Positions 1-7,111 of a DNA stretch of 8,142 nucleotides are shown piece after piece. Location: assembly GCA_005877345.1 (NCBI GenBank), contig VBPR01000010.1, positions 1 through 8,142 on the forward strand, given 5' to 3'. How positions within the stretch are numbered: position 1 is the first letter of the stretch; each line of letters begins with the position of its first letter. The stretch comes from Nitrososphaerota archaeon. Lineage in GTDB: Archaea > Thermoproteota > Nitrososphaeria > Nitrososphaerales > Nitrososphaeraceae. A program made the position numbers and the translations under genes. The notes below the pieces were generated by a model. It ran no database searches. It saw nothing but the letters and a program-made list of their open reading frames with translations, and was not told the DNA's origin.

Positions 1-542
1 AAGATGGTGTTGTAGAATCAACAAGGGATATTTACGAGATTTATTTTTCAGATAGAGAAAAATTATTAATTCTTACCGGTGAGATGCAACCTGAAGATCA
101 TAGAGAACTTCTTGAATTGTGTAACACATTTCTTGATTTTTGTTCATCGATTGGTGATGTAAAAAGACTCTATACAGCAGGTGGGTCATTAAACGAAATG
201 CTCACAGGAGAACCAAGAGTTGTAGGTGTCGCAACCAAACCACAACTGAGAGAAATTCTTGTTAGTTCTGATGTGGACACTTTGGGTTCTGAATTTACAA
301 CAATAACATGGTTTAACGGTCTTATCTTGGGAATGGCTTCTGATAGAAATATTGAAGCAATCGGATTTTACGGCGAAATTTCGGATAAATCCCTACCTCA
401 ACCTCTCGCAGCAAAAAGTATCGTAAAGGCTTTTGCTAAAATTGAGCACTTGTCGATATCCACCAAACCCTTTGATGTGCAATACGAAGAAGTTTTGGAC
501 CATATTGAAAGAAACAAAGGAACGAAAAACCTAGATCAATAA
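1..542 (+). CDS. PAC2-family protein (proteasome assembly chaperone-like), 5' end outside the window
   Basis: The reading frame is open from position 3 to the TAA at 540-542, giving 179 visible residues. An internal ATG at 84 is not the likely start, because the 27 codons before it also read as good coding sequence (…DREKLLILTGEMQPED). Landmarks of the archaeal PAC2 / ATP-grasp-like family (COG1938/COG2047 type) are visible: the LILTGEMQP strand, a helix, the RLYTAGG segment and the VVGVAT segment, followed by a Gly-rich stretch (NGLILGMAS) and a Leu/Ala-rich C-terminal helix. Archaeal members are usually about 240-270 residues, so roughly the first quarter to third is missing to the left. 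Relatives of eukaryotic PAC2 help assemble 20S proteasomes, but the function of most archaeal members is untested. The gene converges on the 678-2015 gene with a 135-nt gap. Family assignment is by motif recognition only. Confidence 0.75.
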   Translation, partial: DGVVESTRDIYEIYFSDREKLLILTGEMQPEDHRELLELCNTFLDFCSSIGDVKRLYTAGGSLNEMLTGEPRVVGVATKPQLREILVSSDVDTLGSEFTTITWFNGLILGMASDRNIEAIGFYGEISDKSLPQPLAAKSIVKAFAKIEHLSISTKPFDVQYEEVLDHIERNKGTKNLDQ

Positions 543-677
543 ATAACTAGATCTTAACGGAAACGGAGAATGGATCTTCTCTATGACTAATAGAAATGTA
601 CTAATTTATTCCACTTTCTAAAATTGTTACTAAATCATGTACTATTGCATCATCGCATTATTTGTATCATATTACTG

Positions 678-2015
678 TCATGATATTACAACAAAACCTC
701 TTGCAATACCTTTCCGGGTAGTGTCCAAACCAGTTTGCTTGGGGATTTTTAATGACTTTACTGCAAGCTCCAAGTTAAATTCTCCCTTAGAAGGTAGTGA
801 TACAGTCTGATTTGAAATTCCATTTATTGCTGTGATATTATTCTTCTTCACGATCTCTCCTCCTGTACTGTTTCGGATAATCAAATCGTAATTAACATCT
901 GCATTTAATCGATTGCCACTAGTAGCATCACTGAAATTAATATTTAGATTATTTTGTCCTATCACGGGAGGATTTGGATTCCACAATAATGATGCATGTA
1001 TCCCTCCTGTATCGGTTACCATATCCACAGAAGTTTTTTGCGACTGATTTGCTAGCGGCCGAAGTGTAAAATGCGCTGAATTGTTGCTATTTCCCACCAC
1101 TTGATTATTTTCGGCTAGTTTGATTAAATCATTTTTGTTCAAGAGAAAGTGAAGTACTAATGCCTTGTCAAAGCTAAATGGATCTATGGCAAGAGATCTT
1201 CCCACTACTGGTTGTCCATTTACTGTGGCATTAAATGCGGAGGAATTAGAGAATTCGTTGAATGATTTTGGAACTCTAAATTCTTCATGAACAAAAATAT
1301 TTTGTGATTTTATTCTTGAAAGATTCCAATTAAATGGCATTGTCCATTCTGCTCTCAAATCTTTGGGTTCAAAGGTGAAATTTCTTATTTTATCATAATA
1401 TGAGATTAATGTGCTATTAAATTTGTCATTTCCATGCGTTAAATTAGTTGTAAATACATCACCAATGCTTAGGTAAGAATCAAATTTAGGGGCATTTTCA
1501 GGCTTAAAGATGTTTCTGACATTGTCAATTCCAAAGATTTCTATAGCAAAATGATATAATCCGCCTTCAGTGAGCACAGGGCCAGCTACTGTGAGTTGCC
1601 CCGTTTCATCTGTCCATCCGCCCAAAAAGGGTTCCGTAGATCCGTAGACTGTAACTGGGCCTGAGCTTGGTCGGAATTTTAATGTTAATGGTCCGTCTTT
1701 TGAATAAAATAATTCACGTAATAGTAATTTGTCACCTTTGGTAATAGTTACAAAATAATTAACATTAGTTATATTTTGCCCAGTCTTTGAATCAAATAAC
1801 CTTAAATGAAAGAATGCATTTTGCTTCGTATCAGATGTCAATATGGGCGGACTTATTTGTGTGAAAAGGCTTGCTACTCTATTCCCTACTGTAGCTGGAG
1901 GTAGGTTTTCTTGAAATATTCCATCAGCTTTCACTTGCTGCAAACTAGGAAGTAGAATAGTGCCGGTTGCAAACAGAAAAGAGATAATTATTATTGTATA
2001 CCTTTCCATGTTCAT
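678..2015 (-). CDS. Secreted thaumarchaeal beta-sandwich protein of unknown function (445 aa)
   Basis: The product is exported: residues 7-22 form a hydrophobic core after MNMERY, with a likely Sec cleavage near VKA-DG (about residue 30). The mature part carries about a dozen N-X-S/T sequons, fitting a glycosylated surface protein. Two beta-rich Ig-like regions can be seen. One spans about residues 55-190 (FFHLRLFDSKTGQNI … LYHFAIEIFGIDN … YLSIGDVF). The other spans about 339-445 (SLLWNPNPP … INFSDATSG … NADVNYDLIIRN). A middle region (about 205-310) contains NIFVHEEFRVPKSF. The C-terminal domain resembles the one encoded at 7398-7979. I recall similar secreted proteins in thaumarchaea but know no function. 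The frame also opens at a TTG at 2051; ATG 2015 is preferred because it makes a clean signal peptide and lies about 22 nt from a TATA box. ATG 2009 is equally possible. Confidence 0.8.
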   Translation of the reverse strand: MNMERYTIIIISFLFATGTILLPSLQQVKADGIFQENLPPATVGNRVASLFTQISPPILTSDTKQNAFFHLRLFDSKTGQNITNVNYFVTITKGDKLLLRELFYSKDGPLTLKFRPSSGPVTVYGSTEPFLGGWTDETGQLTVAGPVLTEGGLYHFAIEIFGIDNVRNIFKPENAPKFDSYLSIGDVFTTNLTHGNDKFNSTLISYYDKIRNFTFEPKDLRAEWTMPFNWNLSRIKSQNIFVHEEFRVPKSFNEFSNSSAFNATVNGQPVVGRSLAIDPFSFDKALVLHFLLNKNDLIKLAENNQVVGNSNNSAHFTLRPLANQSQKTSVDMVTDTGGIHASLLWNPNPPVIGQNNLNINFSDATSGNRLNADVNYDLIIRNSTGGEIVKKNNITAINGISNQTVSLPSKGEFNLELAVKSLKIPKQTGLDTTRKGIARGFVVIS

Positions 2016-2027
2016 TTTAGCAAATAA

Positions 2028-2296
2028 TTGGTAATTTATATTATTGAACAAGATACTGATGGAACTATCGTTACGGTATTTGTTCCATCAACAATGGAAC
2101 CGTATCACATAAATGCAAACTTTGATACACTTTCAGCAAGTTATATGGCTGATTACAGTGGGTCAATTAAGGTTATCGCTAATATTTTTCTCTCAGCAAT
2201 TATACGGTAACTCTTGAAGTAACAGGTGTTGATTTTGATAATCTCTTTCTTCCGGTTCCTTTGAAATTAGAATTTTCCATTTCTATCAATAGTTAG
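2028..2296 (+). pseudogene. Frameshifted, 5'-truncated remnant of a secreted beta-sandwich protein gene
   Basis: Two abutting plus-strand frames together read like the C-terminal end of a secreted beta-sandwich protein. The first frame (2028-2210) gives IEQDTDGTIVTVFVPSTMEP … ADYSGSIKVIANIF and then runs out of frame. The second frame is open from 2183 to the TAG at 2294-2296 and gives SLSNYTVTLEVTGVDFDN … PVPLKLEFSISINS. One extra T in the run at 2185-2189 would join them into a continuous protein. The last part matches the pattern that ends the 7398-7979 product (QYSVQISVMGINFIPI … LFDLKVS). A stop at 2025-2027 and the lack of a signal peptide or ATG show that the 5' part is gone, probably replaced when the 678-2015 gene came to lie there. 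Alternatives are a sequencing error in the T-run combined with an unusual start, or chance similarity. Confidence 0.5.
2034..2040 (-). promoter_or_regulatory. TATA box of the secreted-protein gene at 678-2015
   Basis: Read on the minus strand this is TATAAAT, centred about 22 nt before ATG 2015 and about 28 nt before ATG 2009. That is the archaeal TATA-to-start spacing expected for a leaderless transcript, and no Shine-Dalgarno sequence is seen. It argues against the upstream TTG at 2051, which lies beyond the box. The promoter is embedded in the remnant read on the plus strand at 2028-2296. Confidence 0.55.
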
Positions 2297-2336
2297 TCCT
2301 GCTAAGGATGATTTTATGAAAAATTGAGAACAACCT

Positions 2337-2352
2337 TAGAAAAATTTTTCTA
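2337..2352. promoter_or_regulatory. 16-bp perfect palindrome upstream of the zinc/SHOCT gene
   Basis: TAGAAAAATTTTTCTA is its own reverse complement. It ends 22 nt before the GTG start at 2375, so it covers the place where a TATA box and BRE would lie for a leaderless transcript. It may be the core promoter, an operator for a dimeric regulator, or both. A different 16-bp palindrome lies at nearly the same distance before the gene at 7148. A run of A and T alone could arise by chance in AT-rich DNA. Confidence 0.4.
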
Positions 2353-2374
2353 TCCATGACGAATATTCTATCGT

Positions 2375-3145
2375 GTGACTATCAAAGCATCAGCATCATT
2401 TTCTAATATAGATTACGATCTTTTTAATACCGTACTTGAGTGTTGTAGAAAGAATGCAGAGATAAAGTACGCTGATAAGCAGAGAAATAATATCGTAGGT
2501 AAATCTATGTTTGGAACTCAAAACCAAAACCAATCTGGAATAAATTTTCAAATTATTGTAAAAGAAAAACCTACTGGAGTCGAGATATATGATTATTCAA
2601 AACGTGGTTTGGATAGAAAGTTTGCGGACAGTTTTTTTAATCTACTATTACCGATTATCGGACAGGACGTAGATATAAAGTTCGAAGACCAGGACGAATG
2701 CGCAATCTGTAAGAAAAAATTCAAGCTGGGATTATCAAGATATATTCCATCCATAGGTTGGGCAACACATAGCGAATTGTGTGAATCATGCTATACTTTA
2801 TTATCAAGCCATGAAAAAAACTATTGTTGTGTCTGCCAAAAAAAACTGGGAATTAGGAAATATTCCGCAAGAATTAGTTGGAATCGCAATCTAATGTTAT
2901 GCAAAGAATGTTATCTTGTACAAAAACCACAGATGCAAAATGATGTTAGTGTAAAAGGGAGTGACGGTGAATTAACCAATACAGTGAAAAGTAAGACGCG
3001 CTCATCAATTCCATCCAAACTTTTAAACAAATCAATAATAATTGGAACTGATGATCCCCTGCACATACTTAAGATTAGGTTTGCAAAAGGAGAAATAAGC
3101 AAAGAAGATTATCAAGAAATGAAAAGGTTGCTTAATGATGATTGA
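2375..3145 (+). CDS. Tandem zinc-module protein with C-terminal SHOCT domain (256 aa)
   Basis: Three parts can be seen. Residues 1-105 form an alpha/beta N-terminal region that I do not recognise. Residues 109-179 hold two CxxC…CxxC modules: C109/C112 with C136/C139, and C151/C154 with C176/C179. The internal spacings (23 and 21 residues) and shared residues such as KK…Y…W…LC..CY indicate an internal duplication; each module probably binds one zinc ion. Residues 226-256 (DDPLHILKIRFAKGEISKEDY) match the SHOCT short C-terminal motif, which in other proteins is linked to oligomerisation. A charged linker (185-220) separates the parts. No signal peptide or membrane segment is seen, so the protein is cytoplasmic. 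The start is GTG; the frame is closed by TGA at 2357-2359 and the upstream ATG at 2356 is out of frame. The gene is co-directional with nirK, 201 nt upstream of it. A nucleic-acid-binding or regulatory role is inference. Confidence 0.75.
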   Translation: MTIKASASFSNIDYDLFNTVLECCRKNAEIKYADKQRNNIVGKSMFGTQNQNQSGINFQIIVKEKPTGVEIYDYSKRGLDRKFADSFFNLLLPIIGQDVDIKFEDQDECAICKKKFKLGLSRYIPSIGWATHSELCESCYTLLSSHEKNYCCVCQKKLGIRKYSARISWNRNLMLCKECYLVQKPQMQNDVSVKGSDGELTNTVKSKTRSSIPSKLLNKSIIIGTDDPLHILKIRFAKGEISKEDYQEMKRLLNDD

Positions 3146-3295
3146 TTTTCTCTAACTATGTTCTTTATCACCAACCTACTAGTTTGTCAAAGAATAGATG
3201 GATTTCTATTTTACCGGCAGATATTCTAACTTATAATCGCATTTCTTCAAGAATAATTACAATTTCAACAAAATTATAAACTAAATTAAAATATT

Positions 3296-3315
3296 TTATT
3301 CTCATCTTAGAATAA
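3296..3315. promoter_or_regulatory. Inverted repeat directly upstream of the nirK TATA box
   Basis: TTATTCT (3296-3302) and AGAATAA (3309-3315) are perfect 7-bp inverted arms separated by six bases. They end where the TATA-like region of nirK begins, the position expected for an operator or activator site. A 12-bp palindrome (TAAAATATTTTA, 3287-3298) overlaps the left arm. The DNA is very AT-rich, so chance is a real alternative. Confidence 0.3.
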
Positions 3316-3317
3316 TA

Positions 3318-3323
3318 TTTATA
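3318..3323 (+). promoter_or_regulatory. TATA box of nirK
   Basis: TTTATA lies with its centre about 26 nt before the ATG at 3347, which predicts transcription starting at or within a few bases of the start codon. No Shine-Dalgarno sequence is present between the box and the ATG, consistent with a leaderless mRNA. Confidence 0.6.
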
Positions 3324-3346
3324 GTGGGATACTATACAATGCGATA

Positions 3347-4885
3347 ATGAATCGTAGTTTAATAGTGGCAAGCTTACTAGTAGCTAGCTTTTTGCTTGCA
3401 AGCAGTATTGCTTTGGTTCCGTATTTTTCAGGGAACAATGTGGTATATGCACAGGGAAAAGAAGATCAAGGAAAGGTCAAACACGTAACTTTAATCGCAT
3501 CAGAAAAAGAAGTTCAAGTTGCTCCTGATAACGCTTTACATCCAGGAGGTATCATGTATAATGCAATGGTATTCAATGGTACCGTACCAGGACCAGTTAT
3601 ATCAATAGACCAGGGTGATACACTAAACGTCACACTAAAGAATGAAGGACAGACTATTCACAGTATGGACTTTCATGCAGGATTTGGTCCAGATAAAGCA
3701 AACTCTGGCAGCGTGAAACCAGGCGAATCAAAGACATGGACACTCAAGGGAGTAAACCCAGGTGTATTCTTCTATCACTGTAGTGCTGACAGCCTCAATG
3801 GAATATGGGAACACATTGCTAACGGAATGTACGGTGGCATAGTTGTTCATCCATCAACCGAACAAAAAGCCAAAGAATTCTATTTAGTATTCGGTGAAAT
3901 ATACAACAAAGCTGACAATGGAGTATTTGTAGGTGCAAATGGAACAGGATCATTTGACGTTGCCAAGCTATTATCAGATCAGCCAGATCTGGTACTGACA
4001 AACGGTATGGCACACAAATATGTACCAGCAGTTGGCCAAGTAAATAAACTAGTCATTAACAAGGACGCAGAATTATTCAAGGTAAAGCCGGGCGAATTAA
4101 CTCGTTGGTATATAGTTAATGCAGGACCAAACGATGGTGTATCATTCCACTTTATCAGCGGAATGATTAATGTAAGAGATGGTAGCAACACAGCAAACAA
4201 CGGCCTTGGAACACAACTTAGAAATGACGAAACTTGGTGGATTCCTCCAGGTTCAGCATCAGTAATTGAATCAACATTCCCAGATCCAGGCATCTATGTA
4301 GGTGTAGACCACTCAATGAAAGACGTTGTAAAAGGTGGTGCACTTGCAGTAGTAGCCGCGGCGAACTCAACTGCGACTGATCATCCAACAGGAACATGTG
4401 TCGCACCAAAAGGCAGTGAAAGTGTTGTCTGTGCAGCCTCTGCAGGGTCTGAACAAGCTTCTGGATCAAGTGAAGTAACCCAAAACGCTACAATGCTCAA
4501 TACCAGCAGCAGTAACATGACCGGCAACGGAACAATGATGACCGGGAATATGAGTGGAAACGCAACTACGGGAGGAAACCAAACTGCATCACCAGGTTCT
4601 ACAGTAACTATTTCACCAGGGTCATCTACTCCAAGTAATGCCAAATTCTTTGATCCTCCGACTTTAAAAGTAGCAAAGGGTACAACAGTAACTTGGAAAA
4701 ATGCAGATTCTACATTGCATACAGTAACTTCAGGAACTGCTGAAGGAAACGAATCTGGTACATCATTTGACTCAAGTTATTTGGCGGGAGGAAAAACATT
4801 TCAGTGGACATTTAGTACCCCAGGAACGTTCGACTACTATTGTACTCTTCATCCTTATATGAAGGGACAAATAGTGGTAAGCTAA
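3347..4885 (+). CDS. nirK: NirK-type copper nitrite reductase with fused C-terminal cupredoxin (512 aa)
   Basis: NirK reduces nitrite to nitric oxide outside the membrane; in ammonia-oxidising archaea it is usually strongly expressed and its part in ammonia oxidation is debated. A Sec signal peptide ends near VYAQ (residue 36). Cupredoxin domain 1 has HSMDFH: H105 (type 1 Cu), D108 (proton relay) and H110 (type 2 Cu). It is followed by FYHC, H144 (type 2) and C145 (type 1), then H156 and M161 (type 1). Domain 2 supplies H268 (catalytic His equivalent) and H322 (type 2 ligand, VDHSM). The full NirK ligand set is therefore present. Residues 340-430 are a low-complexity Ser/Thr/Asn/Gly/Met linker with seven sequons and two Cys (C351, C362). 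Residues 430-512 are an added plastocyanin-like domain with H458 and C499-x2-H502-x2-M505, a complete type 1 site. Bacterial NirKs with fused redox domains exist, so the third domain probably donates electrons. A general two-domain multicopper oxidase label is the alternative. Confidence 0.9.
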   Translation: MNRSLIVASLLVASFLLASSIALVPYFSGNNVVYAQGKEDQGKVKHVTLIASEKEVQVAPDNALHPGGIMYNAMVFNGTVPGPVISIDQGDTLNVTLKNEGQTIHSMDFHAGFGPDKANSGSVKPGESKTWTLKGVNPGVFFYHCSADSLNGIWEHIANGMYGGIVVHPSTEQKAKEFYLVFGEIYNKADNGVFVGANGTGSFDVAKLLSDQPDLVLTNGMAHKYVPAVGQVNKLVINKDAELFKVKPGELTRWYIVNAGPNDGVSFHFISGMINVRDGSNTANNGLGTQLRNDETWWIPPGSASVIESTFPDPGIYVGVDHSMKDVVKGGALAVVAAANSTATDHPTGTCVAPKGSESVVCAASAGSEQASGSSEVTQNATMLNTSSSNMTGNGTMMTGNMSGNATTGGNQTASPGSTVTISPGSSTPSNAKFFDPPTLKVAKGTTVTWKNADSTLHTVTSGTAEGNESGTSFDSSYLAGGKTFQWTFSTPGTFDYYCTLHPYMKGQIVVS

Positions 4886-4891
4886 ATCTCC

Positions 4892-4906
4892 TTTTTTCTC
4901 TTTTTT
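4892..4906 (+). terminator. Poly-T terminator after nirK
   Basis: Two T6 runs (4892-4897 and 4901-4906) start six bases after the nirK stop codon, separated only by CTC. Archaeal RNA polymerase terminates at T-rich tracts in the coding strand without needing a hairpin. The position between two convergent genes fits a strong stop after a highly expressed gene. Confidence 0.6.
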
Positions 4907-5020
4907 ATAATAAAAATAAATTTCAAGAATAATTCTCCTCATTCATTTTTCATACGTACGAGTAGCGATTAGAATAATACCAAGTACAACTATGTGATAA
5001 TAAATTTGAAATTTTCTATG

Positions 5021-6949
5021 TTATCGCGCCCAGTAATCTCTTAACTTGTTAATGATTTTGTTATTCTTACTAAGCTCTTGATCTACAGAAAAATTGTGAA
5101 TAGGATTTTTATTGGTATCGTTTTGCATTTTGCTGTTTTCTAAATCAGGTAAGGTTGGATCATTCACATTATTCAATAATTTGTTTATATCTCTTATTGA
5201 TAATATGGCCAAGACTAATTTATTATCATCCGGCGATACTATTGGGAATTCAGATATGGCAGTTTTACTTAGTAATTCAAAATAATCCAGAATCGGATCT
5301 AAAGGACGTAAGATAGGTGGATCATATACCATGATACTTTCAACAGTTTTATTCTCTTGAATTGTTGAAAGATTTGATAAATCTTCAAAATAAACCATCC
5401 CTTCAAGTTTATCTTCATTGTTAGTAACAACTAGTGACTTAGCGTTTAGATCTCTGATAATCTGAATAGCATCATTTATTGTGGTATTTCGATTTATGTT
5501 ATAGAAATCCGCACTCATTACATCTCTTACAAGATAATCTTTCAACTTCGAATCATGTTTCTTGGCGTTTAACAACTGCATCTTTATATCGGAAACATAA
5601 TTTTTATAAATATAATTATTTTTACCGGAGATGATATTTGATATTATTACCGATATGACAGTCGGAATAAGCAATATATAACTTCCAACAACTTCAATCC
5701 CTATCACAATTGCAGAAATTGGAGTTCTAGTACTCGCAGTAAAGAAGGCAAATATTGATATCAGTGTAGCAGACGTTGTGTCAACAAACATGAAAATTCC
5801 AAAGGAATGAAATAATGTAATTAGAGCTGAGCCAACAAGACCACCTATAACTAATGTTGGACCAAGTAGACCCGTACTATTCCTAGATGCATTAGAAACT
5901 GATGTGGCAAAGATTTTCATTATTATTACGGGGAACATAATCCATATTGGAAAAATCTGATAATTACCAACTGTTGCAAGTTGTAACCATCCATACCCAG
6001 TACCTAATATTTCTGGAAAGCCAATTGCGAATATTCCAATAATTATTCCGCCCAGCGCGGGCTTGAAGTAAAGTGGAATTTTAATACTTTCAAAATGTTT
6101 CTGAAAAATCTGAATCGTTCTTACATATCCTATTCCTATTATTCCTATTAGAGCCGCAATTATGCCATATGCTGCCAAAGACTGTAGAGTTGTTTTTGTA
6201 ATAAACTCTTGTGGGACATATAAGAAAGATGGCCAATTTAGAATAATTCCCGAAATAATATAACTTGTTATTGATGCCAAGAATGCTGGATAGAGTGATT
6301 TAATAATGAAATCCCTACGGTATAGTAATTCTAAACTAAAAATTGCTCCTCCAAAAGGTAACCTTAAGATGCCCCCTATAGTTGAACCCATACCCGCCGC
6401 TATTGCAATACGAATTTCCTCCTCATCAAGTTTGAAAATTCGACCCAATATCGAACCTAGGGTAGATCCAGTATGAGCTAGGGAATCTTCAATCCCACCA
6501 CTGATCCCACTTCCTACTGCTAGAATACTGGAAAATGATCTTAAAAATGAAATTTTTAGACTAAATTGATTTTTCTTGTTATGAAATTCATCACTAATTT
6601 CATCTATGCCATTTTTACCAATTGCCGTAGATAATTTTGTTGAAAGTATTCCTATGACTAGACCAATAAGGCCTAAAATTACTGGAATAAGCCATGGTTT
6701 GAGGACATACAAAGAATAGTTAGAAGACAAGTTTGCTACATCTTCTGGGTAAGGTTGAACGTATCTCACTATGTCACTAAGAAAAAATGATGAAAAAATC
6801 CTAATCGCTTCATAGGCAACAATTACCAATAATCCTGAGAGAACTCCAATGATTATACCAATGATGGTCCATTTCCTCAGATACACAAGATCGAGGGTTG
6901 TCCAGTCAAATCTCCCCACAAATCTTTCTATGTATCTAGATAAATTCAA
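5021..6949 (-). CDS. ClC-family anion channel/transporter with C-terminal CBS pair (642 aa)
   Basis: ClC proteins move chloride or other anions across the membrane as dimers. About residues 25-445 are hydrophobic with many membrane helices. Family landmarks are present but changed. GSGISGGIEDS (146-156) stands where GxGxxxGREGP is usual: the gating Glu (E154) is kept but Arg, Gly and Pro are replaced. GLLGP (360-364) replaces GxFxP. FGGAIFSLELLYR (199-211) keeps one Glu, but the neighbouring position that is the internal proton Glu in ClC-ec1 appears to be Leu, as in channel-type members. Residues 473-530 (VRDVMSADF …) and 536-592 (VESIMVYDPP …) are two CBS domains, which often bind adenine nucleotides. 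A polar tail follows. The start is TTG: an in-frame TAA lies just upstream and no Met occurs before the first helix; GTG at codon 22 is an alternative. It converges on nirK with a 135-nt gap. Transported ion and mechanism are not determined. Confidence 0.85.
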   Translation of the reverse strand: MNLSRYIERFVGRFDWTTLDLVYLRKWTIIGIIIGVLSGLLVIVAYEAIRIFSSFFLSDIVRYVQPYPEDVANLSSNYSLYVLKPWLIPVILGLIGLVIGILSTKLSTAIGKNGIDEISDEFHNKKNQFSLKISFLRSFSSILAVGSGISGGIEDSLAHTGSTLGSILGRIFKLDEEEIRIAIAAGMGSTIGGILRLPFGGAIFSLELLYRRDFIIKSLYPAFLASITSYIISGIILNWPSFLYVPQEFITKTTLQSLAAYGIIAALIGIIGIGYVRTIQIFQKHFESIKIPLYFKPALGGIIIGIFAIGFPEILGTGYGWLQLATVGNYQIFPIWIMFPVIIMKIFATSVSNASRNSTGLLGPTLVIGGLVGSALITLFHSFGIFMFVDTTSATLISIFAFFTASTRTPISAIVIGIEVVGSYILLIPTVISVIISNIISGKNNYIYKNYVSDIKMQLLNAKKHDSKLKDYLVRDVMSADFYNINRNTTINDAIQIIRDLNAKSLVVTNNEDKLEGMVYFEDLSNLSTIQENKTVESIMVYDPPILRPLDPILDYFELLSKTAISEFPIVSPDDNKLVLAILSIRDINKLLNNVNDPTLPDLENSKMQNDTNKNPIHNFSVDQELSKNNKIINKLRDYWAR

Positions 6950-7053
6950 ATTGATTTAGGACATTGTGATGAAATTGTAGGCTGATATTCATTGAGCTCA
7001 GTTAATGTTTACAAATTTTGTTAAAATTATTATCCTCCAGTATCTCTCATAAA

Positions 7054-7095
7054 AATTTATGTTATTCATAAATGCTCTTTCGAATTTATGTATTC
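7054..7095. repeat. Imperfect direct repeat in the divergent intergenic region
   Basis: AATTTATGTTATTC (7054-7067) and AATTTATGTATTC (7083-7095) differ by one T and start 29 bases apart. They lie in the 198-nt gap between the divergently transcribed ClC gene and the small membrane protein gene. The first copy also overlaps a short inverted repeat (CATAAA and TTTATG, 7048-7061). This may be a regulator site or chance in AT-rich DNA; nothing else was recognised in 6950-7111. Confidence 0.25.
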
Positions 7096-7111
7096 TTCCT
7101 AAATTTTAAAT

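Noticed and set aside
566..582. GAGAA and TTCTC arms around TGGATC after the PAC2 gene look like a hairpin terminator.
   Set aside because: The stem is only five base pairs and no T-run follows, so it is not convincing as a terminator.
2911..3102. A minus-strand frame of 63 codons inside the zinc/SHOCT gene.
   Set aside because: It lies opposite the linker and SHOCT region of a clearly coding frame and shows no domain or promoter.
3819..4644. Several open minus-strand frames lie within nirK.
   Set aside because: They are antisense to a well-supported gene, overlap one another, and have low-complexity or unlikely compositions; they are shadows of codon usage.
3246..4934. The 13-mer TTCAAGAATAATT occurs at 3246-3258 and 4922-4934, flanking nirK like target-site duplications.
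   Set aside because: A rough estimate for AT-rich DNA predicts about one such exact 13-mer pair by chance in a window this size, and there is no transposase, inverted terminal repeat or composition change that would suggest a transferred cassette.
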